DNA of 64,000 bases. Source: JACVRN01 sp963715565. Lineage in GTDB: Bacteria; Acidobacteriota; Blastocatellia; Pyrinomonadales; Pyrinomonadaceae. Each line of letters begins with the position of its first letter. The first letter of the stretch is position 1. The stretch is from positions 5,208,001 through 5,272,000 of the forward strand of contig OY970256.1 in assembly GCA_963715565.1 (NCBI GenBank), in the 5' to 3' direction. Made by a program: the position numbers and the translations under genes. Positions 33,382 through 42,399 of this stretch are shown here, piece by piece. Under the pieces are notes generated by a model. It was given only the letters and a program-made list of their open reading frames with translations. It had not been told where the DNA came from and searched no databases.

Positions 33382-34626
33382 CTACTTCTTCTTCAGGGTC
33401 TCGTCCTTTGGCGCGTTGTAGAACTGGCGGCTCTGGACGATGTATTCTTTGTCGTCGTATTGACCATCGCCGTCCACGTCCACCTTGACGATAATCTTGT
33501 GCTGCTTGCCGTCGCGACGGTCGCCCGGATTGTAGCCGAGGCTGTACTGGTTGCGCAGGAGCGCGTTGATGTTTTGCAGCACGTTGTTTATCTCGCCCTC
33601 GAAAGTCACGGGGTAATAAGCGCCGCCCGTCTCGTTGGCGAAAGTCTTCAAAGCGTTCTGCGCCTGAAGAATTGACATGCGGCCCGGTGTCGTGGCTCCA
33701 AAAGGGCCGTCGGTAGCGCCCATGTAATCGCCGTACTTCTTAAAGAAGAGATTGCCCGTGCCGATGATGTAGATGGGCACGCCCGCGTTCTGCGCAATCT
33801 TGCGCGCCTCGCCGTAGTTAATCTTGCTGAAAGTGTCTATGCCGGACGAGACCAAAAGGATGGCCTTGCGTCGCCCCGTCACGGCGGCCAGCCCGCCGTA
33901 CTCTGCTTCGCGCTCCTTGGAGTTATCCAGGACGACCGAATCGCCGCGCCCGCCGATGAGCGTAAACTTGAGCGCGTCGAAAAGATTGGCTTCGCGAAAC
34001 GCCGGGTAGTTGCGCAGGAGCAGGCTGATGACCTGATTGATGCGCGTCGGGTCGTTGGTAAAATCCGTAAGCGGTGTGGGGCGTATGTCGTAGGCTATGA
34101 CGGAGACGTAATCGTCGGGCGGTCGCACAAAGCGCGAGAGAAATATCGCCGCCGGGCGCAGGATTTCATAACTGCCCGGCTCGTAGGGGTTGCCGCCCAT
34201 GTACTCCGAGAGCTTGCTGTATTCCAGAATCATCGCCACTGTGATGGGCGCTTCCGGCGTGGCGAAGTTTGTAATCTCCTGCTTGACGCCGTCTTCGTAA
34301 ACGGCGAAGTTCTCCTTCTTCAAACCCGTGATTATCTTGCCGGACTTTTTGTGATAGACGACGGCGTCCACGTTGACGATCTGCGTACGCACCGTGATGG
34401 TCTCGGCGTCCTGCGGCTTGCCTATCAGGTCTGGCGGAGGCGGCTCCTCTTCCTGATCGCCGGGCTTCGCTGGGTCCGGTCGCTTGTTCTTCTTCTGGTT
34501 GCCGGGTGTGGTGGGCGGCTGCCGCCGCGACTGTCCGAAGACAGGAATGCTGCCCGTCAATCCGACAAGAAACGTGAGCGTGAGCGCGAGAGCCGCAAGG
34601 CGACCACAAATTTTGCTGCTTTTCAT
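33382..34626 (-). CDS. Exported VWFA-domain protein, Acidobacterial type
   Basis: 414 residues with a signal peptide (about 1-32). The sequence ITVRTQIVNVDAVVYHKKSGKIITGLKKENFAVYEDGVKQ and the later PITVAMILEYS correspond to the VWFA-related family largely restricted to Acidobacteriota. An acidic/proline-rich linker (KNKRPDPAKPGDQEEEPPPP) precedes it. The VWFA domain likely binds metal and protein ligands; the MIDAS motif is degenerate (here EYSKLSE). It supports an acidobacterial origin of the window. Confidence 0.9.
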   Translation of the reverse strand: MKSSKICGRLAALALTLTFLVGLTGSIPVFGQSRRQPPTTPGNQKKNKRPDPAKPGDQEEEPPPPDLIGKPQDAETITVRTQIVNVDAVVYHKKSGKIITGLKKENFAVYEDGVKQEITNFATPEAPITVAMILEYSKLSEYMGGNPYEPGSYEILRPAAIFLSRFVRPPDDYVSVIAYDIRPTPLTDFTNDPTRINQVISLLLRNYPAFREANLFDALKFTLIGGRGDSVVLDNSKEREAEYGGLAAVTGRRKAILLVSSGIDTFSKINYGEARKIAQNAGVPIYIIGTGNLFFKKYGDYMGATDGPFGATTPGRMSILQAQNALKTFANETGGAYYPVTFEGEINNVLQNINALLRNQYSLGYNPGDRRDGKQHKIIVKVDVDGDGQYDDKEYIVQSRQFYNAPKDETLKKK

Positions 34627-34776
34627 ACAGATAAATCCTTTGGAAACAGGAGGGGACGACCGGGTCCGACTGCGTTTGACTTAAAAATATTAGGTGCGCA
34701 CGCCGCACGAGGTCAAGCTCTTAAGCCTTAGCCCAGCTTGGATGCACGAAACGCCATCCAAGTTCACCTGTAAAGG

Positions 34777-34865
34777 GAAAAGCCGTAAATCGTGAATCGT
34801 GAATCGTAAATAGTAGAAACTGATTTTATCTATTTACGATTCACGATTCACGATTTACGGCTTTT
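34777..34865. repeat. CCGTAAATCGTGAATCG word hairpin
   Basis: Left arm 34777-34813 and right arm 34831-34865, complementary and made of TAAATCG/GAATCG words; same vocabulary as 15293-15374. It ends four bases before the stop codon of the minus-strand gene. Confidence 0.8.
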
Positions 34866-34868
34866 CTC

Positions 34869-35615
34869 TTATCTCACTGCTTCCGCTTCGATGACCACAT
34901 CGTAGCCGCCCGTGTTGTCGTTGAGGTTGCCTTCGTTGACGCCGAGGAAGAGGACGCCGTCGCGCTGGGCCTCGAACTCGCGGTTGCGGCCTATCAGTAT
35001 AAACTCGTCATTGTCGTCGCCGATGACGGCAATCAGAGCGCCCGTCGGCTCGTCGCGCATGAGCTTGTCACGGTCGGGAAGCGTGCGGACTCCGGCGGGC
35101 GTGGCGACACGCCCTGCACCGAGCCCTATGTTGCCCGTGGCCGTGATGCGAAGACGCTGGCCGCGACGGACGACAAGCCCCGTGTTGGTCCAGCCGTTGG
35201 CCGTGTTGTCTGCGCGCACGCGCGTATTAATCTGGAAGAAGTTCGGAGAAGAAGTAGTAGACGAAGTGGGCCTGTTCGTGGAAGTGCCGCTCGGGCGAGT
35301 GGGCTGCGAAGGGGGACGGCTCGACGACGTTTGCGGCGGCGTCGTGTTGTTGTTCTCGAATGTGCCTGTGTTCGAGGCCGTGCCCGCGTTGTCAAACTCT
35401 ATGGATTCGACGTCTTCCATGTAGAGCTTGACCTCGCTGCGACGCCCGCGCGCGCCCGCGCCGACGAGCACAATAAAATGTTGGTCGCGAAAGCCTATAA
35501 TCTGGCCGCGAATCACGTTGCCGTCCTTGAGGCGAATCGTGTCGGCGAGGACCACGAAGCTCGAACCTAGAACGAGTGCGATTGATAGCAAAGGGGCGAC
35601 GAAGCTTTTTTTCAT
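34869..35615 (-). CDS. Exported protein with a PA-IL (LecA)-like C-terminal domain
   Basis: 248 residues from ATG 35615; signal peptide about 1-24. The N-terminal part (DTIRLKDGNVIRGQIIGF, about 25-75) is a small beta region like those of RNA-binding Lsm folds or FecR-like modules. A Thr/Ser/Pro linker follows (about 85-130). The C-terminal 115 residues (VRADNTANGWTNTGLVVRRG to FLGVNEGNLNDNTGGYDVVI) resemble the PA-IL/LecA galactose-binding jelly-roll; the assignment is moderate. Confidence 0.7.
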   Translation of the reverse strand: MKKSFVAPLLSIALVLGSSFVVLADTIRLKDGNVIRGQIIGFRDQHFIVLVGAGARGRRSEVKLYMEDVESIEFDNAGTASNTGTFENNNTTPPQTSSSRPPSQPTRPSGTSTNRPTSSTTSSPNFFQINTRVRADNTANGWTNTGLVVRRGQRLRITATGNIGLGAGRVATPAGVRTLPDRDKLMRDEPTGALIAVIGDDNDEFILIGRNREFEAQRDGVLFLGVNEGNLNDNTGGYDVVIEAEAVR

Positions 35616-35955
35616 AATCTCCTCCGGCAGCGACAAAACGCTCAGGCTATTTTATAGGATAGTCGGAATAAACGCCGAACGCCTCCGACGTTTAGCAAGA
35701 CTTTCACGGATTTGCAAGCGGGAGAGAGGGAATGTCCTGTCAGCGATGGATGCCCGCTCGGCCCCGTGTGGTTGCTTATTGATAAGCCGCGAGCGCGAGC
35801 GCGAGCCCGCTCTCACGCTTTGTTTCGGCCCGCTGGTCACACCGAGCGGCCCTTTCATCATTTTTTCAGCCGCGCGGCGACCCGATAGGTTTAAGATTCG
35901 TGGGCCGCAAGTCATCCCTGCTTTCCGACTCGTGAGCCTTGTCCCGAGGGCTTGA

Positions 35956-36993
35956 ATGAATCTCTTAAGCATCCGTCATCTCATCATCATCGCGCCGCTC
36001 CTGCTTTTATCGCTCGCCTGTCCGCTTTCAACAAAAGCTCAAACGGCACGCGCGGAGATTCTGGCGGCGACCACTCGTCTGGAGAAAACCCTGACCGAGC
36101 TTGGCTTGCCGGAAGCAGAGGTCAAACAGCGCGCTTCCGTAATCGCCGCCACACGACGAGCCGCCGAAGCAGACCATCTATACCTGAGTCTTTACAGGTT
36201 GCAGGCCATCTGGGTTGACATCATGGCGCAAAGCTATGCCGCCTCGAAAAAGGATGTCGGGAAAGCGGGCGTGGAGGCTTTCGAGCGTGAGTGGCAACGT
36301 CTGGGAGTTGAACTGACGGAGAAGGAGAAGCGCCTCGCAGCCTCTTCCGTCAAGAGCCCCTCGGCCATCGTCGCGCTCGTCGAAGCATCTCTCTCACAGG
36401 TTCGTCCCTACTATCAATCGGGCAAGCTCTACGGGCTCAACACGACCCTTGAGCAGGGGCTTTACTACATGGGACTCGCGCCCGGCCTTCTGGACTTCGC
36501 GCTCTTTTGTCACAGCCTGCGCTTTAAGGAAAACAAACGACCCGTGGATTTTCGCGCGCTTGATGCGGAGTTAGCACGCTTCGAAGCGGCGCTTCTGGAA
36601 AGCTACCGCCAAAAGGATATGGTCGAAAACCAGCTACTCTATGCCCGCACCAACTCGACGCTCAAGATTGCCGCGGAGCTGAACCGGGAAAAGAGATACA
36701 CGGGCGCGTTTCAGAAATATCTTGAGTCGCGCATGTTTCTGGGGCTGGTTGGTGCGCCGCCCGTAGGGGCTCAGGAAGTCGCGCGACTCGCGTCGCAAGT
36801 CCGGCAGATGGAGAATCGTTTGAAGAACGCAGCGACGGACCAATCGCTCGGACTCTTCTACTGGGAGATGGTCGTGGCTGCGCTCAATGCTCCTGCGGGC
36901 GGCCAACCCGATGCGGAACAGCTCAAACGCGCGAAAGTCGTTGTGGACGAAGTGCTGCCGGCCTATTTTCAATACGTAAACGGAGACAAATAA
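35956..36993 (+). CDS. Exported helical protein, unknown
   Basis: 345 residues with an N-terminal signal (LIIIAPLLLLSLACPLSTKA). The rest is largely helical and charged, without catalytic motifs. Its stop TAA (36991-36993) is followed immediately by the GTG of the next gene, so the two are probably translated together. Family not recognised; its role is probably related to the thioredoxin-fold product that follows. Confidence 0.75.
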   Translation: MNLLSIRHLIIIAPLLLLSLACPLSTKAQTARAEILAATTRLEKTLTELGLPEAEVKQRASVIAATRRAAEADHLYLSLYRLQAIWVDIMAQSYAASKKDVGKAGVEAFEREWQRLGVELTEKEKRLAASSVKSPSAIVALVEASLSQVRPYYQSGKLYGLNTTLEQGLYYMGLAPGLLDFALFCHSLRFKENKRPVDFRALDAELARFEAALLESYRQKDMVENQLLYARTNSTLKIAAELNREKRYTGAFQKYLESRMFLGLVGAPPVGAQEVARLASQVRQMENRLKNAATDQSLGLFYWEMVVAALNAPAGGQPDAEQLKRAKVVVDEVLPAYFQYVNGDK

Positions 36994-37938
36994 GTGAGAC
37001 GAGTTTTAAGACAAACGATTTTCCCGCTCATCATGATGCTGCTTGGCCTCTGCGTTCAGGATGGCGCGGCGCAGACGGGCGCGAAGACGGAGCAACCGGT
37101 CGCCTCGAAGAAGGTGACGGTGACGCTCGTGCGCTGGCCCTACACTTGAAGCCTTTCCGACCCGGCAAGTTTGCTGATTAAAGAGGTGGTGCAAAATTAC
37201 GGCGGGCGCGTCGAGTTCAAAAGCGAAAACTGGGGCGACTCCGCTCTGGCAGAGCGTTACGGCGTCAAAAAATATCCGGTCGTGTTTGTGGACGACATCC
37301 TACTGGCGCAGCCCAACGACTTCGGCTGGTACGGAGCCAAGGGCAAGTACACGCCTTGGCGCGAGGCCGCCAATCACGACAAGTTCAAGCGTGATTTGAC
37401 GCGCATGATTGAGCTGGTCATGCGCGGCGAGCTTAAGGAGGCCGCAGCCGGAGGCCAGACGCGCCTCGACGAAGAAGCGGAAATAGCTCAACTTCCGGGC
37501 TTCAATGCGAAGGATTTGCAGGGACGCGCGGTGGAGACTGCGCGCATGGGTGGGCGCGTGGTGATTGTGGAGTTCTGGGCTACGTGGTGTCCGCCGTGCC
37601 GCTCGACGCTTGCGTGGCTGGGCGAGATTAAAAAACGTTATGGGGAGCGCGTGGAGGTCATCGCCATCGCCGTCGAATCCGAAGAAAAGGATGTCGTCTC
37701 GCTCGTCAAGCCGCTAGGGATGGACGTCCGGTTCGTCATGGGTTCTGAAACATTGGTTGCGCCCTTTGGCACGCTCGGCAGCGTCCCGCGCATGTTCGTC
37801 TTCGACCAGAAAGGCCGAACGGCGGCCACATTTTACGGCGCGCCCGACGATCTTCATGAAAAGGTCGGGCGGCTCGTCGAACAGCTTGCGCGGGCGCAAC
37901 AAAATAGTGGAACTTCGCCCGCGTCGGGCGTGAAATAA
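36994..37938 (+). CDS. Candidate selenoprotein: thioredoxin-fold plus TlpA domain, in-frame TGA
   Basis: One open frame of 314 codons from GTG 36994 to 37938, with an in-frame TGA at 37147-37149 (codon 52). Upstream codes a signal peptide (LIMMLLGLCVQDGAAQ) and VTVTLVRWPYT. Downstream continues SLSDPASLLIKEVVQNYGG and then YPVVFVDDILLAQP, a thioredoxin-like module with the TGA at the usual redox-Cys position. The second half (about 160-310) is a TlpA domain with WCPPC at 198-202. Simplest readings: selenocysteine at codon 52, or a nonsense mutation. Sequence alone cannot decide. The gene immediately follows the previous one. Confidence 0.6.
37150..37186 (+). promoter_or_regulatory. SECIS-like hairpin after the in-frame TGA
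   Basis: CGGC (37163-37166) pairs with GCTG (37173-37176) around the apical loop AAGTTT, which contains a GU. A lower stem CCTTT/AAGAGG-type (37152-37156 with 37182-37186) is possible. The loop begins 17 nt after the TGA, within the range known for bacterial SECIS elements. The stems are short, so this is weak evidence. Confidence 0.35.
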
Positions 37939-37994
37939 TTCTGGATAAGTCTGGGAGAGTCTTTAAAGTCCAAGAATCAACCGTCCGCCCCGGC

Positions 37995-38245
37995 TAGGGA
38001 AGCCGTGATTCCCGGGAATCACGGCTTCCCTAACGGGAATCGCCGTGACTCTAACGGAAATCAGCGCGACTCTAGCGGGAATCACGCTGACTCTAACGGG
38101 AATCAGGGGTACTCTAAGGGGAATCGCGGCGTCCCTAACCGGGGCGGGCGGTTGATTAGCGGGAATCGTGGAAGAATTAATGGGAATCGCGCGCGGATTA
38201 GCGGGAATCAGCCGCGATTCCCTGGAATCGAGCCTGATTCCCGCC
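37995..38245. repeat. 21-bp tandem repeat
   Basis: About ten to eleven units of 21 bp of the form GGGAATC-n(8)-GACTCTAAC, diverging along the array; one outlier unit replaces GGGAATC by GGGGCGG. Because 21 is a multiple of three, both strands stay open. The plus frame would give heptapeptides such as NGNRRDS, but no start signal or homologue supports a gene. It looks like a minisatellite between the TlpA gene and tldD. Confidence 0.7.
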
Positions 38246-38256
38246 TTCGGTTTCAC

Positions 38257-38706
38257 ATGCAGAAGGAGCTGATTTCGGAAGCTTTTTTCTCTTCGGTTCT
38301 TTCCGGATTCTTATCATTTTTCGTCACACCCGGAGGCCGTTTCGTCACTTGGAGCGGACGCTTCGTCACATTAGGATACTGCGCGGCCTCGGCTTGAAAC
38401 TATGTTTCGCAGATTTCCGTAAACGGGTTGGTGTGCCGGTCTGCTCGCGGACGAGCGGGACTCGAAAACAGGATTTTCTACAGCTCGAATCAAGTTCACA
38501 ATTTATTCCCTTAAATTTTTGCTTGCGGATGTTGCCACGGCCCGTCTCATGTTCGTCATTATCCAGTTTTGTAAAACCGAAAATCCGCCTCGCCCTTGAA
38601 GACCGATGAGTGTCGTGTGCGGGACCTTTTGCTCGCCTTTGGTCTCTCAGACGAACGGTCGAGTTAATCAAGAGCGACCACCCCTAACTAACAGAAAGGA
38701 ACACGC
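38257..38706. other. Non-coding stretch before tldD
   Basis: No convincing gene. Short open frames here are not supported by start signals or homology. The last 10 bases (AAAGGAACACGC) hold the ribosome-binding site of tldD. I see no clear promoter box or repeat. Confidence 0.4.
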
Positions 38707-40281
38707 ATGAAAAGACGTGATTTTATGGTAAGAAGCGGGCTAGCGTTGGCGGCGGTCGCCACTAGCGACCTGTGGCTCGATTCAATCGTTCGAGGGGAAA
38801 CCATGCCGAAGAACCTGCCGGTGCTCGATACCTATTTCAAGATCACCAAAGAAGAGATCAGCAAGCTCCTCTCGGCCACCCTCGCCAAGGGAGCGGACTT
38901 CGCCGACCTCTTCTTCGAGTATCGCGTCACCTCTCTCCTGACCTTCGAGGAGGACAAGGTGAAATCCGCGCGGCGCGGCATCATCTCGGGCGTCGGGATT
39001 CGCGCCATACGCGGCGACCAGGTCGGCTTCGCCTTCTCTGAAGATTTGACCCTTGAGAAGATGCTCGAAGCGGCTAACGCGGCTGCCGCAATTGCCAACG
39101 ACAAGACGGCGCGTCAAAAGGTCAAAGCCGTCAGCGAGATTAGCCCCAAGAACCTTTACCCCATAGGCGAACTCGCCACCACATCCGACCTCGACAAGAA
39201 GCTGGTCTTTATCAAAGAGGCCAACGAAGCTGCCAAGAGCTACAGCCCGAAGATTATTCGCGTCAACGCGACCTTCTCCGACGAAGTGAAGTACCTGGCC
39301 TATGCCAACTCGGATGGCGTCTCGTGGCAGGACATGCAGCCGATTTTCGTCTTCTCGACTTCGTGCATCGCCGAAGAAGGCAAGCGCCGCGAGAACGGTT
39401 ACGAATCCGGCGGCGGGCGCATCGGTCTCGAATATTTCTCGAAGCGTAAAGCTTCGGACATCGCGCGCGAGGCGGCGCGTCTGGCAGTTCTTAATCTCAA
39501 GGCCGAAGACGCCGAAGCAGGAATGCAGACGGTCGTGCTCGGCGCGGGCGATAGCGCAGTTCTCCTACACGAAGCGGTCGGCCACGGCCTCGAAGCTGAT
39601 TTCAACTGGAAGAAGCTTTCGAACTATTCGGGCCGCGTCGGCGAGAAGGTAGCGAGCGACGCTTGCACTATCTTAGACGAGGGACTCTTTGAGAACATGC
39701 GCGGCACAATCAACGTGGACGACGAAGGAAATCTTCCTACCGCCACGACCTTGATTGAGAACGGCATCCTGCGCGGCTACATGTGCGACCGCATCAGCGC
39801 GCAGCAGCTCAAAGTGAAGCCTACGGGCAACGGACGCCGCGAAGCTTATAACTACGCGCCTATGGCCCGCATGACCAACACCTACATGAAGCCCGGCAAG
39901 TATGACCCCGAAGAGATTATCAAGAGCGTGAAGAAGGGCGTCTATGCCAAGCGCTTCACGGGCGGGCAGGTGGACATCACCAAGGGCGATTTCACCTTTA
40001 GCGTGATGGAGAGCTACCGCATTGAAGACGGCAAGATTACTGTGCCGTTGAAAGGCGTGACGCTCATCGGCAACGGGCCTGACGTGATGACCAAAGTTTC
40101 TATGGTCGGCAACGATCTGAAGTTTGCGGACGGCGGCTGGACCTGCGGCAAGAACGGCCAGAGCGTGCCCGTGGGGATGGGCATTCCGACCGTCAAGGTC
40201 TCGGAAATCACGGTCGGCGGAACCAAGGTTCAGGCCACGGCCATGAACGAAGTCAACTTCAAGGAGTCGAACGATGCCTGA
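38707..40281 (+). CDS. tldD: TldD-type metallopeptidase with a Tat signal
   Basis: 524 residues. The TldD zinc motif HEAVGHGLEAD has H288, E289 and H293; the conserved Cys region GGWTCGKNGQSVPVG near the C-terminus completes the metal site. The N-terminus MKRRDFMVRSGLALAAVATS is a twin-arginine export signal, unusual for TldD, which is normally cytoplasmic. Translation from ATG 38803 (MPKNLP) would give a non-exported form. The stop overlaps the following tldE-like gene by 8 bases, so the two form the usual heterodimeric protease. Confidence 0.9.
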   Translation: MKRRDFMVRSGLALAAVATSDLWLDSIVRGETMPKNLPVLDTYFKITKEEISKLLSATLAKGADFADLFFEYRVTSLLTFEEDKVKSARRGIISGVGIRAIRGDQVGFAFSEDLTLEKMLEAANAAAAIANDKTARQKVKAVSEISPKNLYPIGELATTSDLDKKLVFIKEANEAAKSYSPKIIRVNATFSDEVKYLAYANSDGVSWQDMQPIFVFSTSCIAEEGKRRENGYESGGGRIGLEYFSKRKASDIAREAARLAVLNLKAEDAEAGMQTVVLGAGDSAVLLHEAVGHGLEADFNWKKLSNYSGRVGEKVASDACTILDEGLFENMRGTINVDDEGNLPTATTLIENGILRGYMCDRISAQQLKVKPTGNGRREAYNYAPMARMTNTYMKPGKYDPEEIIKSVKKGVYAKRFTGGQVDITKGDFTFSVMESYRIEDGKITVPLKGVTLIGNGPDVMTKVSMVGNDLKFADGGWTCGKNGQSVPVGMGIPTVKVSEITVGGTKVQATAMNEVNFKESNDA

Positions 40282-41629
40282 TTATAAAAATCTAGCCACT
40301 GAACTGGTCGCCGCGTATCGCAAGCAGGGCGCAGACGCGGCGGACGTCTACATCATCACCAGCAACGGCTTCAACACCACCGTTCGGCTGGGCAACATCG
40401 AGCGACTCCAACAATCCATCAGCAAGGGCTTAGGCATGCGGATTATCAAAAATAATGCCGTCGCCCTCACCTTTACCACTGACTTTACGGACAAGTCAGT
40501 TCAAGACCTTGTGCGCCAGACGATGGACATCGTCAAGGTCTCGAACGCGGACCAGTACAACGGTCTCGCGCCGAAAGAGCTGCTGGGGATTCACACGGGC
40601 AAGCTCATGATCTTCGACGAAAATCTGGCGCGCGTCGCGCCCGAAAAGAAGATCGAGATGGCGAAGGAAGCCGAAGCCGCAGGGCGTGCCTTCGATAAAC
40701 GCATCACCAACTCGCAGGGCGCAAGCTGGAACGATTCGACTTCGGAAGTCACACTCGCCAATTCCGACGGCTTCGTGGGCCAGTATCGCGGAACTTCTTC
40801 GAGCTTCTCGGTCAGCCTTCTGGCCGAAGAGAACGGAGTCAAGCAGACGGATTTCTGGTTTACCTTTAACCGCTTCGTCAACAAGCTGGACTCGCCGCAA
40901 TCTGTGGGCCGTCGAGCCGCCGAGCGCGTCGTCAAAAAGCTCGGGGGCAAAAAGGTCAAGTCGCAGAAAGTGCCCGTCGTGGTTGACCCGTTTGTCTCAA
41001 GGCTGCTCGTCAGCTTGATCTTCGGCGCGGCATCGGGCGGGAGCATCTATCGCAAGTCCTCTTTTCTGGTAGACAAGGTCGGGACGGAAATCGCGTCGCC
41101 CCTTGTGACCATCGTGGACGACGCGACGATGACGGACGGTCCTGCTTCGAGACCCTTCGACGCCGAAGGCGTCAAGAGCGCGCCGCTGATGGTGGTGGAA
41201 AAGGGCGTGCTCAAAACTTACGTCTGCGATTCGTACTCCGCGCGTCGTCTGAACCTGAAGCCGACGGGCAACTCTTCGCGCAACTACCAATCGCTGCCGT
41301 TCGTCAACTCGACCAACAACTACATCAAGCCCGGGACGAGCACGCCCGAGGAGATTGTCAAATCCGTCAAAGACGGTCTTTACCTGACGGGCCTACTCGG
41401 TTTCGGTCAGGGCAACAATCCTGTGACGGGAGATTTTTCACTGGGCGCGACAGGCTTCTGGATTGAGAACGGCCAGTTGACCTATCCCGTGCAGGAAATC
41501 ACGCTGGCGGGCAACATGGTGAACGTGTTGAAAAACATCTCCATGGTAGGCAACGACCTTCACTTCAAGTTCGGCGGCCTGGCTGCGCCGACCCTGCTCA
41601 TCTCGGAGATGACCATCGGCGGCGCTTAA
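40274..41629 (+). CDS. tldE: TldE/PmbA-type protease subunit
   Basis: 451 residues, PmbA/TldE family, the non-metal partner of TldD. The N-terminal LVAAYRKQGADAADVYIITSNG and the C-terminal FGGLAAPTLLISEMTIGG are typical. It overlaps the tldD gene by 8 bases. It lacks the twin-arginine signal, so the partners would be in different compartments unless TldD also works in the cytoplasm. A strong terminator follows at 41654. Confidence 0.9.
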   Translation: MPDYKNLATELVAAYRKQGADAADVYIITSNGFNTTVRLGNIERLQQSISKGLGMRIIKNNAVALTFTTDFTDKSVQDLVRQTMDIVKVSNADQYNGLAPKELLGIHTGKLMIFDENLARVAPEKKIEMAKEAEAAGRAFDKRITNSQGASWNDSTSEVTLANSDGFVGQYRGTSSSFSVSLLAEENGVKQTDFWFTFNRFVNKLDSPQSVGRRAAERVVKKLGGKKVKSQKVPVVVDPFVSRLLVSLIFGAASGGSIYRKSSFLVDKVGTEIASPLVTIVDDATMTDGPASRPFDAEGVKSAPLMVVEKGVLKTYVCDSYSARRLNLKPTGNSSRNYQSLPFVNSTNNYIKPGTSTPEEIVKSVKDGLYLTGLLGFGQGNNPVTGDFSLGATGFWIENGQLTYPVQEITLAGNMVNVLKNISMVGNDLHFKFGGLAAPTLLISEMTIGGA

Positions 41630-41653
41630 TTGTTCGCCATGGACGAGGATGAT

Positions 41654-41697
41654 AAAGCGGCTGCCGCTTCTCTTTAAGTTGAGGCGGCAGCCGCTTT
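41654..41697. terminator. Bidirectional rho-independent terminator
   Basis: AAAGCGGCTGCCGC (41654-41667) pairs perfectly with GCGGCAGCCGCTTT (41684-41697), followed by AAATTAT. It lies between the tldE gene and the convergent gene at 41745, so it can serve both. Confidence 0.75.
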
Positions 41698-41744
41698 AAA
41701 TTATGCAAGCTGGCTCGTGGAGCTTCTTCCAATTGCTCCGGGGA

Positions 41745-42164
41745 TTAAAATTCGCAGCCGAAGGATTTCATGGATGCTTTGGTCTGTTCGGCTGCGGTCT
41801 TGCAGGCGGCGGCGAGGGACGCCTTGGTCTGGGGGTTGCCCGCCAAATCGCGCCACTGCTTGCGCCATGCTTCGAGACCCGATTTGAACTGCGCGCGCTG
41901 CGCTTCCGGAACCTTGGCGTTGATGCAGGTCTCGTACTTGGCTATAAAGTCGTCGCAATCCGCGATGCCTATCTTTTCCGTGCTTGATGTGGTTGTGGTG
42001 GTCGTGGTCGTCGTGGACGTATTCGAGCTGGGGCTGGTCGTCGTGGTCTTGTTGACGTTGGTCGTAGTGTTGGTGTTCGTCGTCGTTTCCGTGCCGCTAC
42101 AAGCAGCCAACAGCAGGGCACAACAAAGCGAAAGCATTAAGGGAAGAAAGATTCTTTTCAACAA
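41745..42164 (-). CDS. Thr-rich lipoprotein, unknown
   Basis: 139 residues, starting at TTG 42164 behind AAGGAG (42173-42178), with an 8-base spacing. A signal peptide ends in the lipobox LLAAC, followed by a threonine-rich stretch (TTTNTNTTTN, about 25-60) probably serving as a spacer. The C-terminal domain (about 65-139) has four cysteines (DCDDF, TCIN, AACK, FGCEF) and is likely disulphide-bonded. Family not recognised. Confidence 0.75.
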   Translation of the reverse strand: MLKRIFLPLMLSLCCALLLAACSGTETTTNTNTTTNVNKTTTTSPSSNTSTTTTTTTTTSSTEKIGIADCDDFIAKYETCINAKVPEAQRAQFKSGLEAWRKQWRDLAGNPQTKASLAAACKTAAEQTKASMKSFGCEF

Positions 42165-42399
42165 CTCGTATTCTCCTTGGAAGTTCACGCCGACGAGGAC
42201 GGCTAAACCCGGTCAAAAGGGATGGTAAAGCCCGTGCATCATACACGAAAAGAGGGCGGTTTTAATAGGACCAGCGGTGAGCCTGGCGGTCAATCTCCTG
42301 TGCTCTACGCTTGACACAAACGAAAGTCGCCTTTATACAATTTGTGGCAATCTCCCTGCCCGGCGGCTCACATCCTTTTTCAGTCACAGAAAGTTTTTT

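Noticed and set aside
38005..38397. 130-codon frame reading the 21-bp repeat as heptapeptides
   Set aside because: The frame is open only because the period is a multiple of three; the other strand is open as well, and no ribosome-binding site or fold is visible.
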